From the NCBI GenBank assembly GCA_029931535.1, contig JAQPZY010001561.1, positions 62,001 through 126,000 of the forward strand: 64,000 nt of DNA. Reading direction: 5' to 3'. The DNA is from Margaritifera margaritifera. Lineage: Eukaryota > Mollusca > Bivalvia > Unionida > Margaritiferidae. The stretch's first letter is position 1, and each line of letters begins with the position of its first letter. Below the pieces are notes generated by a model. It saw nothing but the letters and a program-made list of their open reading frames with translations, was not told the origin of the DNA and made no database searches. Positions 11,406-23,635 of this stretch are shown piece by piece. The translations under genes and the position numbers were made by a program.

Positions 11406-14400
11406 GTAAACCTCAGTCTCCTGCCAACCTCAATTTCCTGCCATTTTCCTACTGGTACGAAAGTAGGCAAGAAATGGAGGGTGCACTGTATATTTTGGAA
11501 CGGAGGGATATCATAACTGGGGTTGCCATAGCTGCCCTCAATATTCCACAGATCTGGAATTTATATGTTATTGGCTGCCCCACTTTTAAGAATAATAAAA
11601 ATCATTATTAATAAACCTATCACTGAAATTGAAACATATTTCTTTGCCAAATACTGAATGTTTGTCGGAGGTTAACACGTCGTCATGTCATGTGAATCGG
11701 TAGGCAGAGCAATCTGTTATCTCGCATAAGGTCAGTTTGTGCCAACACCTTTGAAAAATATGTGTACATGTGAACAAACTGCCATGAAATGGTCATTTGC
11801 TGGAAAAGATGGTAGTTTCTGTGGTAGCTATAGTGGGGACTCCTTTAAAATTTGGCATTAGGCAAGTTAAGAAAAAAAATGTGGCAGTGTAATCAGATTG
11901 GTGATTTAACCAACTGAAGTTGCATTTCTAGCAGGAACAAGTGTATTTTAAGTCACTGATTATATTGGGGTTGCACGTCAAGTTGCCACCATTACCATTG
12001 GCAATTTTTTTACCAATTTTGACAACTAAAATGCAAGTTTGGTCAGAAGTTTCTGCTTGTTCCTTTACTAAGAAATTTCATTTCAACAAACAGCACACAC
12101 TGCTTCACCTGTGCCCATATTGAGAACATTACATACACACTGAAGCACCTGTGTCCATGTGGAGAACAACACATACACATACACATACACAGACAAATCA
12201 ATACTAAATACATCTTGGGTTTGAATTTAATACTTGCATTCTTGCAAAATGTGAGTTAATTGTGGAAGATGCAAGTTGAGATTTTAGGCTCTTCCATCTT
12301 TATGCAAATAATAAATTTTCCAGTGATATACAGCAAATGATTAGTAAACTCCTTAAAGTATATAAATTCAGCAAAATATTCCTGCATAATTCCAAAATGT
12401 AAAACGATGTTTGTTTGGCATTCTTTCCATTGCCATGATATAATCTGTTTAGCATGTAGCTTAATACAGTGGCCATACATGTACCTACTGATAATATGTA
12501 GTGGCATAGGGCACAACCACCATATTTTCAAAGGAAAGCAGGATATCTATTTTCACGCCTGCACATTATATTCATAAATGTGGAAATATTTCTCTGATAT
12601 TGTCTTCATCCTGGTAAAATCTGTTAATATGTCTCATGATGACTTGCTCTGCTAGAATTTGTTGTAGGATGGACGATCACAGATATTTGTCATATATTAT
12701 TGTACGTATCTTGTAAAATGCAGTGGTTGTCTAATATGTTCTTGTTCCATCTCATGAGGCTGATCGTTTATGAACCTCTCAGGGTCCAAAACTACACACT
12801 TTTGATGTGTGTTCTTGATTAGTTCTCTGATACATCATAGTGACATTAATACATACTTGTGGTAAAAAAAAAATTCAATCTTTCATGGTTCATGGGATGG
12901 GGGGGGGGGGGAAAAACTAAATTTGTAACTATCTGTTCAAGTGTATGTAGTAGTTTTTTTATTGGTAAAATCAATCTAATTTTGACTAGTTTTGATTTGG
13001 TCAAATTATAGCAGGGTATTTTTGCTGTGTCTTTAAACCTTTGTAAAGAGTTATTAATCTCTTTTCCAAACAGTGTTAGTATAAGTGCTTCCAAACAACT
13101 TATTCAATACTGAGGTCATACTTCCTGGTGTGTAGACTAGTCATAATTGGATGTAACAAACCTGGCTGCTCACATTTAGATTTTTGCAAGTTCATTCTGT
13201 AATACTTAGAAGTAGAGCTGAAATGAATAACCAAACATTCAATGTAGAATAATTTTTGTGTAAATCTTCAAGTAGCAAATTGATATTTCAGTATTCATTT
13301 CTTTATGTAGCAAGTTTGGCAGCATTTCATAAAAGAAATAAGGCAAAATGTAAACCATGTAATGTTGAATTATTGAACAAATTCAAATTTGCTAAATCAC
13401 CTGAAATTCAAACTCAGAAGATAATCATAATGTCAAAAGTCTGAATAATCACACTGCTCACAACATCACTAAATTGTCAAACGGGCACTCTTCAAAAGAT
13501 AACATGTAATACTTCGAGTTGATGAAGAACATGGTATAGAATAGGGGTCATATCAAAGTCAACAAATGATCCATGTAGCAACCAACCAGAGCTCTGAAAA
13601 ATGTGTCACATGTTGTCATACATTCGTACATCAGAAGCAGTTGTAGTCAATTCTGCATACCATTAGCACCACCTACCATCCCCCTCCCCTCCACCCTCCC
13701 ACATAAATCATCTAACTTTGGAAAGTTAAAGTCCAATATCTGTCTACATTTGGTCTTTTATTCAAGTTTTGAAGTCGTTACACAGCTATGGAATTACCTA
13801 TATGCTTGAAATCTGACTCTATCCTTTTCTATATTTCTTAAAAAGTCAACAATGCAGATGTCAGCTTTGTATCACTAAGATGTACATGTGCCAGTTGATA
13901 TCACTTTGGAACAGAATCATTTAGGTTTTAGGGGTCGAGCGTCTGCTGTTGCAATAAAGGTTGCTACCTCTGTTTTTTGCTGTGCATTAGTACAAAGACT
14001 TAGTTATCAGCATATATTTTAATTTGTGCAGGAAATATTTCACCTTTTCTTTCCGATGACTTTTTCAAAATGACTTAACTGTTTGTTGGGAATCCCTCAT
14101 TACCCATGAAAATGAATGGTCTACTCACAAACTTGGTTGATGCAGGGAACTTATTGTCTGGTACTTGGCCCTGGTAGAGGTTACATTATACTTTTCACAG
14201 AAGGTATAAGGCCATTTCACACCTATTGTAATGTACATCTTACATATAAGATGATGTTAATACAGGTGTATGGGTTTAAGTTAAAACAATTATTTATCAA
14301 GTCTAAATATGAACTTTGTATGGCTTGTGTCGAATTTGGGTATTTTATAGTTTGTCAGAAGGACAGTACCCTTGGACACGTTGAGTATATATTACAAATT

Positions 14401-14864
14401 CCATTGATCTACAATCTGTACATCCACATTTAATTAAATTAGCCATACATCCATGTGATTTTGACTGTGAACAGATCACTTCCCAGAGAATTATTTGAGA
14501 TAATACCAGCATTTAACTGAATAGCTTATTGCATTTCTGCCCTTCTTTAGGCCTACCATCCATCTTCAGCACTAAAGGAACGTTTATGGTCGTGCTGAGT
14601 TTGAAGGTAAAATGGGGGAAAAAATGCACCTTATTCATTTGACTTTTAGTCAGAATGCTCAAAACATAACTATAAGTGGGGGGTGTCAATAAATTCCAAA
14701 GAAGACAAAGAAATGAGGATGGATTTGATACCTTTATTAACATTGACAAATATTCAAATTCTCTCTGAATACATTCAACTAATATTCAAATAAGAAAATT
14801 TGGTATTTGTTTCAGTTCTGTTTGGGAGTGTGGGTCCCAGAGTGTACAAGCATATTCTACATTA
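11406..14864. other. Intron, no gene or clear repeat
   Basis: AT-rich sequence with short random open frames, a G homopolymer (12900-12911) and a short (ACATAC)n patch near 12170. No domain or splice-consistent exon was found. Confidence 0.45.
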
Positions 14865-14872
14865 GGTCTAAC

Positions 14873-16079
14873 TAGGGGTGAAATGATTAATCGATATATC
14901 GATGTATTGATACTTTTTCCATATTGATACAAGAGTTGAAGAATCGATACAAAATGATACTTACCCTTTACAAGTTACTTTAATCATCAGCAGTCGTGAA
15001 TAATTATTATTTGTTTGTCTTTTTATTCTTTAAATTGAGAATTCATCCGAGACAGCCATAGCAAGCACATGCACTCATTTCTGTCAGTTGGAAAAAAAAA
15101 CTATTGACAACACCCCACGCCTTCTACAAATTAACACAAAGTGACTAACTGACATGGTTCAAAATCTGCCCCCCCCCCCCCCAATTCCATGTTAATTAGT
15201 TTATCCCATCCGGATGTTCAGCCACTGATAACATATATCAACAGAAAGAAGACATTCCAGATTTGTTCTCCATGTATGATTTAAGTACTTTACTGATCAT
15301 TTTAGTAACTACTTTTACACGCAGTTTATCTGTTGCTTCGTATCCTGCCAATGGGATAACAGAATTAGCACAGAAGCAGCAAGGGGGCAGATCCCAAACT
15401 GCATGAGTTATATCCACATTGTCAATTTGTAGAAGAGGAGTGGGTGTTGTCAATAATTTCCCTTTTCACTGTCAGAAACGAGTTCATGTGGCCGCTGCAG
15501 TTGGTTTGCATCTGCAGGAAGTACCATGTGAAAGATTTGGTTGGTAGTCATCTCCGCTCTCACACTTGGACTTGTTCTAGAAAAGGTTTTCCTTGCATGA
15601 GGAAATTGCACTTTTTCTTCTGTTTTGAAGATGACACCATAATGCCTTCCAGATTTAAGTAAAGACATGAAATTGGTAATAAGATGTTTTTAAAACATGC
15701 AGTGCAAACAAAGGTATGGTGATCAAGACGAGTCATGCATCTGATCAAATGGAGCAGCCTGAAAAGGCCTAAAAGTTTGAATTAAAATCACTGACAACTA
15801 ACAGGTACTCTGTTTGGAAGTATGTTTTTTTTTTTTTTATCTTGTCAAAGATGAAAATGGCATATGAACAGATGCTAAGTCTATGTATGTCTGTAATCCG
15901 CATACTGGAAATATAACGAATATGTCAACACATCAAAAATGGCACCACCCTACCATTAACAGACCTTTTAAAGATGAAAAAACCATCAAGTTGATACTTG
16001 TATCAATAATGTATCGTATCGTAGGCTGTGTATCAAGAATCGTATCAATAGGTGGCAGAGGTGTATCATTTCATCCCTA
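14873..16079. mobile_element. hAT-type DNA transposon remnant with perfect 8-bp target duplication
   Basis: The ends are TAGGGGTGAAATGAT and its inverse ATCATTTCATCCCTA. Both sides are flanked by GGTCTAAC (14865-14872 and 16080-16087), an exact 8-bp duplication as made by hAT transposases. Subterminal ATCGAT and GATAC words are dense near both ends. The interior (about 1.2 kb) contains a C homopolymer near 15171 and short open frames but no transposase that I can recognise, so it is probably non-autonomous. Confidence 0.88.
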
Positions 16080-16087
16080 GGTCTAAC

Positions 16088-16667
16088 TAAACTTTTGAAA
16101 GCAAATATTTTGTGGACTAGATGATAAGCTAGGTCTTAATATGCCTAAATATGATTTGCCACATGGTGCATATTTTTTTAATGTGAATGTTCCTTTTCAG
16201 ATCGCTAGTTATTGTGAAGCCTCAATATTTTATTTAGTTGAGATTTCCAAAAAAAGCTCCCTCCAAAGAATATGACATCCCTGGTACTAATTTTATAAGA
16301 TTTTTATTTCTCTTGTCATTTGCATTATATTTAATTTTGTGGGTTGGAATTGCAAATCCCATTTTCATGCCCACTAAAATCAGACTTCAGTTATAAACAA
16401 GAAAACACAATTCAGCTGTACATGTATTCTATTTAATTCAAAATGGTAATACAAGTTACAGTTTAAACTAATAGAAAAGTATCACAGTTCCTTCTTACTC
16501 CTAAAATCCTGTCTTACAGTATGGATTAATAAAAGTAACTGGTAAAAGAATAATTGCCAGTAGAAATAAGACTTTACAAGTTGTTGTTTTTTTCTCCACT
16601 CAAGAAAACATACAGGTAGTAAAAAAGTTACATTTGTGTCCAGTATAATATCCTCTTCCCAGAACAA
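16088..16667. other. Intron, nothing recognised
   Basis: Plain AT-rich sequence. Confidence 0.4.
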
Positions 16668-16745
16668 GGGTAAAAAATACCCTATCTGGTCTTGAACTCA
16701 CAACCTCTGGATCACAAAATCAAGGCATGGCTACATGACAGGCCA
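16668..16745 (-). mobile_element. tRNA-like SINE head fragment
   Basis: On the minus strand it reads GTAATTGGCCTGTCATGTAG, a region like an anticodon stem, then a B-box-like GGTTGTGAGTTCAAGACC. It looks like a degenerate tRNA-derived SINE head; no body was recognised. Confidence 0.45.
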
Positions 16746-16757
16746 ATTACTAGTACT

Positions 16758-16971
16758 GTATATACTCGCTTATAAGTCATGTCAAACTGCAAACTCACAG
16801 TCCCAGATCTGCCATTGCATAATGCACTGGAAGTTCTGGGTGTATGCAGTTTGTTAGGAGTAATCAGTAAAACAAGCAACATAGACCCTGACCTGCTGAT
16901 GCATTATGTAATGGCAGATCTGGGTCTATGTTGTTTGCAGTTGGATTTGACTTTATATGCGAGTATAAATG
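16758..16971. mobile_element. Double-hairpin MITE, copy 1
   Basis: Terminal inverted repeats (GTATATACTCGCTTATAAGT and its inverse near 16948-16968) enclose two internal palindromes built around CCCAGATCTGCCATTGCAT and CATAGACCCTGACCTGC. The same plan recurs at 32058, 36409 and 56068. Confidence 0.88.
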
Positions 16972-19158
16972 GTATATTAAAAGTAACAAAACTTTCAGAA
17001 AATTGAGTCATCACAACAACAGTTAGAAGAACAACAACCACAGGTTATCATCAATCTGCTTGGCAACAAATTAAAACATAGTTGATGTTTATGTAATTAC
17101 AATAATTGTGTGTTCAGTGATTATGTAATTACAATAATAGTGTGATCAGTCATGTTTATGTAATGACAATAATCATGTGATCAGTGATGTTTATGTAATT
17201 ACAATAATTGTGTCATAAGTGATGTTTATGTAATTACATTAATCATGTGATCAGTTCCCCCTGCTTCTTTTTCCCCCTGCTTCTTTTTCCACTTGTGTCA
17301 TTTGAAGCCAATTTGGCATGGTTTCTCTTTGACCCCAAGGAAGAGTCCCCAACACCTGGAATTCCCAAAAGGTGCTTGCAACTCTGCATTTTTGCAAAAC
17401 CTCTATATAAAATAGCAGTGGGACTCCTGACTTGTTGTAAATGCTGATTAGGATATGTCCTTTTGAAGAATTTTACACATTAAAACTGCATGGTGATGTC
17501 ATGGTACATATATAAATAAACAAAGATTAAAACATATAATTAAACAAATAAAAGTTTAAAAATTGTGAAAACAATTGCAGCAATTGAAAAAGTGTTTACA
17601 TAAATGCATTAAATTGGTATTAAAATCATGTGACTTGGATTTGAGCATTTTCTTGGAGGTCTTTTTATGACCCTCTGTGATTGTTGAGGGGATATACAGA
17701 GTTACCCTTGCCTGTCCATCCCATGTACATCTGAATATCTAGTAAAGTTTTATATTTAGGTCAATATGGCATAGCATTTGTGTTCCTTGAACACATTTGT
17801 AGTTCTTAAAGACTTTTGAAAGCCATGAAGTGATAGAACCCAATCAAGAAAGAGTAATCATTATTGCTGCCTGCAAAATCTGAAGGATGCCCACTGTTAT
17901 CAAATTCTGTTGTCACATTCATAAAAAATGATACTGGCTGTGGAAAGATTCTTGATTCAAAACACGGGGTTTGATAGTATGACATTAGGACACTCAGTAT
18001 ATAACTATAGCCAACAATTTTAATTTGCGTTGACTTCTGCTGACAGTTCTAACATTTTTGCTATAAAAAAAAACAACATATTAATCCTGTCATGGGTGTA
18101 ATGCTTTCATTCTGTTATTACATGGTTGGGAATTCACAGTTAAACCTGTCTTGAGAGACCACTCTTTGTGCGAACAAACTGTGGTCTCAAAAACTAAAGA
18201 TCGACAAAATTAGGGGTCATCACGTTTTATAAATAGACGAGCCTTGCATGAAAAATGTGGTCTTTCATCACAGGTGAAAAGATCTGTGGTCTTGTATCAA
18301 CTTAGCATGAAATTTACAGAGGATGTGCAGGTCATCTTATCTGTGCATCCCCATGATGTGCCTCATTTTCCCTGTGATGCACCTATTTTGAAAAGGCTTT
18401 GTAGTACTTGGCTAATCAATGAATGATCAGCATGATATCCTAAGGGCACTACTGTGTGATGATTAGAATGTGAGAATACATGCAAGATGGAGTGTCATTT
18501 GCATTGATCTAACAGCATTCAGTACTCATGATATCTGAGTTGGGGAAATTACCGTACTTAAAATGCTTTCAGTGATATCACTGTATATCCCTGTATTTCA
18601 CGGACGTCTACAGCAGTTCAGAGGTTTTGACTGGTACATGTTCAGAGCAACTGGACATCGATAATAGGACATTACAAAATATCATTATATCAAATTCTCT
18701 TTGAATGTTTGTGCATGAAACTGTCAAATAAATATCTTTATGAAGTAAAATTCAGAGGTTATTATGTCTAGTTTGTTTCTTTATCGAATAATCAATGAAG
18801 TTGTGGCCAACTAAACTTAATTGCAAAGTTACTAGGTCTATTTTACACACTGTTTCTTTGTCAGACAGTCAGTAGAAGTGTCACAGACTTTGTTAGTTAC
18901 AGCTCAGTTGCCTGAAGGCTATACTGCTCACAGTTAGCTGATTAAACAGAGACAGAGAAGGACAACCTAATCCTTTTGTGAACAGTAGTGTGGTAAATTT
19001 CAAAGATCGGCTTCTCATTTAAGATGTTTGTTATTCTAAGGGATTTTTTTCTCATTGATTGGTAGGCTTGTATACATGTAAGTATATACATGTATGCCTA
19101 AATGAGACGATAATAAGTATCAGTCTTAGTTTTACTGTTTGAAAGAGCACTACTAATC
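16972..19158. other. Intron with a small tandem repeat, otherwise plain
   Basis: 17080-17255 holds about five units of TGATGTTTATGTAATTACAA, TAATTGTGTCA. At 18140-18300 TGTCTTGAGAGACCACTC and GTGGTCTCAAAAAC suggest a small dispersed repeat. No gene was seen. Confidence 0.5.
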
Positions 19159-20005
19159 ATGTCAAAGCATAAGCATAATAATGATGAAAACTGCAACCCA
19201 ACTAAGAAAACTACAGCTTTTAATACAAGTGGACAGAGCTATTCCCTTGGCTGAGGTATGACAGCAGCCTCAATGCAGTGTTTTGTGAACTCTGCCAAAA
19301 GCATCATCACAAAAACAACTTCGTATTGCCTGGATGTACAAACTTTTGGAAATCAGCATTATTGGAGCATGTTGCATGCAATGACTATGTAAGATCAGTG
19401 AAAGCTGAAAATACAGCTAAGGACAACAAGCTGTTGACCTTGTTAGATAAAGCATCCTTAACTCTCACAGTCACGTGCAACAATGGTCACTTCAGAGGGA
19501 TAGAACTGAAGTGTTTGTCATGTGATAGATTCCCGGACCATGAGATTTTTAATGCTTTCACAATGTTGGAGCCTAACACTTGTTCTGATAATGTTAGTGA
19601 CATGCCACAGTTTGATAAAGATCACATAGACTATTTGATTGCTTATAAGGGTCAACCAAGAGAGAACAGTGACTCAGTCATCATTGCCAACAAAATAAAC
19701 ATAGAGAGAGGGATTCTCACGTACATTGTGTACAACAATTATAGAGGAGAAATCTAGTTTCAGTGAAAGGACAGTACCCCAGTGTGATTCGTTTCATGGA
19801 AATTTCACAGATACTAACAGTGTTAATCATGGAGTGTGAGTGTTGATTTGCACACCAGAATTTGCTCAAAACAAAGCTGTGGTGCAGGCTGAGTGTTGAC
19901 ATTCCTGACAAACTTATGAGAATAAATCTTGTTGGTGTTGATATTAAAGACTTTGATCCAATGCCAACAGTCAGGAAATGGAAGGGAAATTGAAAGAGAC
20001 ATCTG
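19159..20005 (+). pseudogene. hAT-superfamily transposase pseudogene (TTF-type zinc finger, ZNF862/KIAA1586-like), internally deleted
   Basis: An ATG at 19159 opens MSKHKHNNDE; one frameshift near 19224 leads into KWTELFPWLRYDSS, the N-terminal TTF-type zinc finger module of hAT-derived proteins (AVFCELCQKHHHKN, CTNFWKSALLEH). The frame then runs to the stop at 19755, ending DHIDYLIAYKGQ and IVYNNYRGEI. After several frame changes a relic of the hAT C-terminal dimerisation domain appears: FMEISQILTVLIMECEC near 19790-19850 and DKLMRINLVGVDIKDFDP near 19905-19965. Most of the transposase core that normally separates these blocks is missing. This is a dead, internally deleted copy. It sits about 0.8 kb beyond the 3' end of the TRIM-NHL gene, on the other strand. 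Family assignment is from pattern recognition of the zinc finger and the DKLMRI block. Confidence 0.75.
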
Positions 20006-20580
20006 TATCAGCAAAATAAAGAGAATGCTTTCGCCAAACTGATGTACTTTAAGTGAGTGGATCTACCATAGTGGAAATGTGGCAAAGTCATGATCAGTGA
20101 TAGGAACACTGTGTATGTACATTTTGTTAACAAAACAAGAAAAAACATACATACCTATACACTTACAACTGTTGTGGGGAAATCCATTGCAGTATCATAG
20201 GGATAAACTTATGGTTTGCTGCTATCATCTGGAAGGGTCAAAACATGTTCTTTAAAATATTAATATAAATTACAAACAGTAGATTCATGTGTGTCTATGA
20301 AGTATGTCAAAATGTCCAGTTGCACTTTGGAAAATGTAAGAATGAAAAAGATAAACAAGTTTGCAAGAAAGTATGAGCAAAGCTGGGCACTGTCAAGATA
20401 AAGTTATGACTCTTAGACAATGGTTGGGGACTTCCAAGGTCTAGGAGTCCAGAGTCTTGGACTCCCAAGCCAGTAGTTCTATGGAGAGCCCTGTGTAGTT
20501 CTCCAAAACAGGTATTTCAAGTCTGGTTTTACTGTCATACAATAAAATACCATGTAGCATTTTTAAGTATTACAAGAACT
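20006..20580. other. Intron / presumed 3' flank of the TRIM-NHL gene
   Basis: No feature recognised in this stretch between the hAT pseudogene and the candidate poly(A) signal. Confidence 0.4.
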
Positions 20581-20586
20581 TTTATT
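20581..20586 (-). terminator. Candidate polyadenylation signal for the TRIM-NHL gene
   Basis: TTTATT on the + strand reads AATAAA on the minus strand, about 220 nt past the TRIM-NHL stop codon. This is a reasonable 3' UTR length, but no cleavage data are available. Confidence 0.45.
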
Positions 20587-20806
20587 AAAATTGGTTGCAA
20601 GTTTATGAAGTTCCAACAGTTTGAATGTGTATATTTTGTATACTGTAAACTGTCTGGGTTTCTGAGCTTTGTAAATATAGATTTGATCACATGATGATTT
20701 ACAGATACCCTACAGCAGTCTTTAGGAATTTTGAATAGGCTATAACTGAAAATTTAGGCATAGAAAATTAGCAGTTCAATTAACAGGGAGTATTCAAGCT
20801 GGCATG

Positions 20807-22909
20807 TTAAATGTATTTGTAGACTTTGATTTTTCCCAGACCTTCTGTCACAACCAAGTAACCCCTTCTGCTTATTGCAATTCCTATTGGATGCCATAGC
20901 CCCTCTGCCTTGGTGATCAAGAACTTGGAGAATTTCCCATCTGGCAACAGTAGATGTATACGATGATTATTACTGTCGGCAATGAAAATATAACCATAGT
21001 GGTCAGTGCATACTCCATATGGCTGTAGCACCTGGTCAGTCCCTGTACCATATTGACCATAGTGGGCCAGAAACTGACCACTGGGGCTGAACACTTTAAT
21101 GTTTGGTGAGGCTGTGTCAGTGACTACAATATCATCATTAGGGGTCACAGTTACATAGTATGGGTCAACAAGTACTTTAGATCCTTTAGCATCCTTTCCT
21201 TCTATTGTTCTAAGAAATTTTCCATCAGCGGAATCATGTATAGTCAACTGTTGTAGACGGCAATCAAGCACTATTATCTCCCCTTTCTTGTTGACAGTTA
21301 TTCCCCTTGGATATTTGAATTGACCTTTGATGGACATCTGAAATACACCTTTTGGAGAGAATACTTTCACATCATCAAATTCATGATCTGTCACTGCAAT
21401 ATTTCCATTATTGAGTATGGTTACATCAAAAGGAGAGCCTAGTTTGTGTTCTCCCTCGCCCTTAAAGTGGCTCTTCTCCTTGCCAAATTCATCGTAAATT
21501 TTGATCCTCTTGTTATCTCTATCAACAATCACAAATTCATTATCTTTTGTAACTGCAATGCCTGTTGGCCACACATCCTTGTTGTCATCCATAAGGTGAG
21601 TATCAAAGGACGTAATCATTTCAGGGTTGTTCTTTACATTGGGCAAAATGGACTTGATTGACAAACCTGGTCCCTCGGTAGCAAGGCTTTCCTGTCGGCC
21701 AATGGGAATACGTTCGATAGTCAGCTTCCCAAACAGGATTTCTACATTTTGTTTGGTCAAGCTGCCATCTGAGAAATGCATCCTTAGGTTAGATGAAATT
21801 CCATCCAGCTGCATGTGAGTTAACTGTGTGAGTCTGTGTGTAATCCCCTGATGTACTGACAGGACTTCATTAGGTTTCCCATGATTCAATAAATGATGAA
21901 GGTATGTTGCATTACTCTGGAGAGATATGGCCGCTACATCTAAGTTTACCTTCTTCGCATCTAACTCTGTTTTTTCCTGTTGGCAGGCACCCCCTATTGC
22001 TTCAATAAAGGCAATTTTTTGCTCTTCAACCATTTTATGCATGCACTCAGCTTGTTGATTGACACAAATCAGAAGCTTCTCCATTGTTTCTTCTACTGAA
22101 TCTCCATACTTTGTTAGAAATTGGATATAGTTGTGGATTGCAGCTGCTTGTTTCTGCAATCCACCCAAAAGATTCTCCATCTGAGTTCTGTACATGGTTG
22201 CAGCCTTCTCAGTCTTTGACCATTTGTGGTTGTCATGGTAACTAACTTTGCACTCTTTGCAGACTAGTTGTTCACATTTTTCACAAAACATTTGAAATGA
22301 CTCATCCTTATGCTGTGGACATTTCTGCTCTTGATGCTCTCTTATGTCATGATCAAACAGACCTTTCTCTATTTGCACAAAGGGTATGACCTTATGACCC
22401 CTTGTGACCTTGGTACGTCGATGACTGTCACTGCAAGTATTGCATATGTTATCTTGGCATTCCAAACATAGAAATGTAGCCTTGACCTTCTTGTTGTCAA
22501 ACTGACAGTACTCACAATATCTCTCCTTCTCATGTTTGTAGTCATACATTTCACACAGATTTTGCAACAGTGTGTTTATGGGGTAACTCTTCTCCCCATT
22601 CTCAGGGATGCCCACAGTTGCAAGACATATAGGGCAAACAAGGGTGTTTTCAGGACATCCATTGATGTGGATTGTTGTCTCCAAAGGTTTCTTTGAAACA
22701 CCAGCATCTTTATCATTTTGTTCAGATTTCTTGTTTGCAGATTTTTGGGCAATATTTGTGATGCATTTTTCACAGAATGTGTGTAGACAAGGTAAAAGAC
22801 GAGGGACATTGTAACTTGTCTTACACTCCTGGCATTTTAGAAACTCTGTCTCAATCAGTTCTGCTAGAGTAACCTCCCCAGAAGAAGGCTCAATTTTTCC
22901 AGACATCAT
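20807..22909 (-). CDS. TRIM-NHL protein (RING, two B-boxes, coiled coil, six NHL repeats), single coding exon
   Basis: This is an intact 700-residue open reading frame from ATG (22909-22907) to TAA (20809-20807). The RING finger has C26, C29, C41, H43, C46, C49, C92 and C95, with an unusually long 42-residue loop before the last CPIC pair. B-box 1 covers about 132-172 and B-box 2 about 197-228 (C-H-C-C-C-C-H-H). A coiled coil follows (about 235-330). Six NHL blades lie at about 448-476, 493-521, 534-563, 583-611, 630-658 and 674-699 (PTGIAV, PFDVTI, PRGITV, PYYVTV, PYGVCT, PIGIAI). There is no filamin domain, so the layout is not that of TRIM2/3/71 and is closer to filamin-less TRIM-NHL proteins. 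The family acts as RING E3 ubiquitin ligases with NHL propellers that bind RNA or protein; large sets exist in bivalves. The frame stays open to 22933, where a splice acceptor (TTTATTTGCAG) occurs, so a 5' UTR or short extra coding exon lies upstream. It is nested antisense in ICA1 intron 2. Confidence 0.93.
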   Translation of the reverse strand: MMSGKIEPSSGEVTLAELIETEFLKCQECKTSYNVPRLLPCLHTFCEKCITNIAQKSANKKSEQNDKDAGVSKKPLETTIHINGCPENTLVCPICLATVGIPENGEKSYPINTLLQNLCEMYDYKHEKERYCEYCQFDNKKVKATFLCLECQDNICNTCSDSHRRTKVTRGHKVIPFVQIEKGLFDHDIREHQEQKCPQHKDESFQMFCEKCEQLVCKECKVSYHDNHKWSKTEKAATMYRTQMENLLGGLQKQAAAIHNYIQFLTKYGDSVEETMEKLLICVNQQAECMHKMVEEQKIAFIEAIGGACQQEKTELDAKKVNLDVAAISLQSNATYLHHLLNHGKPNEVLSVHQGITHRLTQLTHMQLDGISSNLRMHFSDGSLTKQNVEILFGKLTIERIPIGRQESLATEGPGLSIKSILPNVKNNPEMITSFDTHLMDDNKDVWPTGIAVTKDNEFVIVDRDNKRIKIYDEFGKEKSHFKGEGEHKLGSPFDVTILNNGNIAVTDHEFDDVKVFSPKGVFQMSIKGQFKYPRGITVNKKGEIIVLDCRLQQLTIHDSADGKFLRTIEGKDAKGSKVLVDPYYVTVTPNDDIVVTDTASPNIKVFSPSGQFLAHYGQYGTGTDQVLQPYGVCTDHYGYIFIADSNNHRIHLLLPDGKFSKFLITKAEGLWHPIGIAISRRGYLVVTEGLGKIKVYKYI

Positions 22910-22930
22910 TGATAATATCTTCTCTGATTG

Positions 22931-22945
22931 ACCCTGCAAATAAAG
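22931..22945 (-). other. Splice acceptor of the TRIM-NHL exon
   Basis: On the minus strand TTCTTTATTTGCAG is followed by GGTCAATCAG, placing a likely 3' splice site between 22934 and 22933. The codon frame extends ten residues above the ATG to this point without any ATG, so the coding exon probably begins here, with transcription starting in an upstream exon that I cannot identify. Confidence 0.6.
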
Positions 22946-23635
22946 AATGTCAACCTGCCTTAGTGAAGATATCCATATAAATCAGACTGCTTACAAAGGA
23001 CATTATTAACTAACCCATTTCTTGATTTCCTTCTTTTTGATATTCAATCTCTAATATGAAATATGTTAACCCTGTAGCAAGTGCAGCTTGATGGATATGT
23101 GTTTGTTAGAGTTCACAACTAACGACATCACGGAGCTGTGTCTTGTGCACATTATTTGCCTTTGTAATGTCCCTGAGGTGAAAAAAATAATCGATGATGA
23201 ACATCACCAACACTTGTATTTCTTTGTTTTTTTTCCATAACGGATCATGTGCAAACACCAGAAAATAATGATGGAGTCTATAAACACTTCTGGTGCCACT
23301 GTTATAAAATACATTGTTATGCATATACACGTTGTCTAAAGAGCTCACTAAATGAGTGGAGCCATTGGGCCATGTTTATTAAAATTTAAATTTCTTGAGA
23401 AACAAATTCCAAAAACTTATCAACATTTATATCTTAAATACTATGAAACATTCTTTTTGATTTTATGGACCTATATAGAAATAAGTGAAATTTGTCAGGG
23501 ATTTCAGGTATAAGCCTTTGATTTCAAATTGATTTGAAACTTAACATCTGGGACTTTTTACTATTTTAATTAGTCTATATACTTAAATAGCTATAAGATA
23601 AAAGCAAAATGTTTGATAAAAATTCACTGTTATGG
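22946..23635. other. Upstream of the TRIM-NHL coding exon; no promoter recognised
   Basis: Should contain intron of the TRIM-NHL gene on the minus strand. I could not identify its first exon or promoter. Confidence 0.4.

Noticed and set aside
20807..22939. Start of the TRIM-NHL protein at 22939
   Set aside because: The codon there is TTG inside a splice acceptor (TTTGCAG); the first ATG in frame is at 22909.
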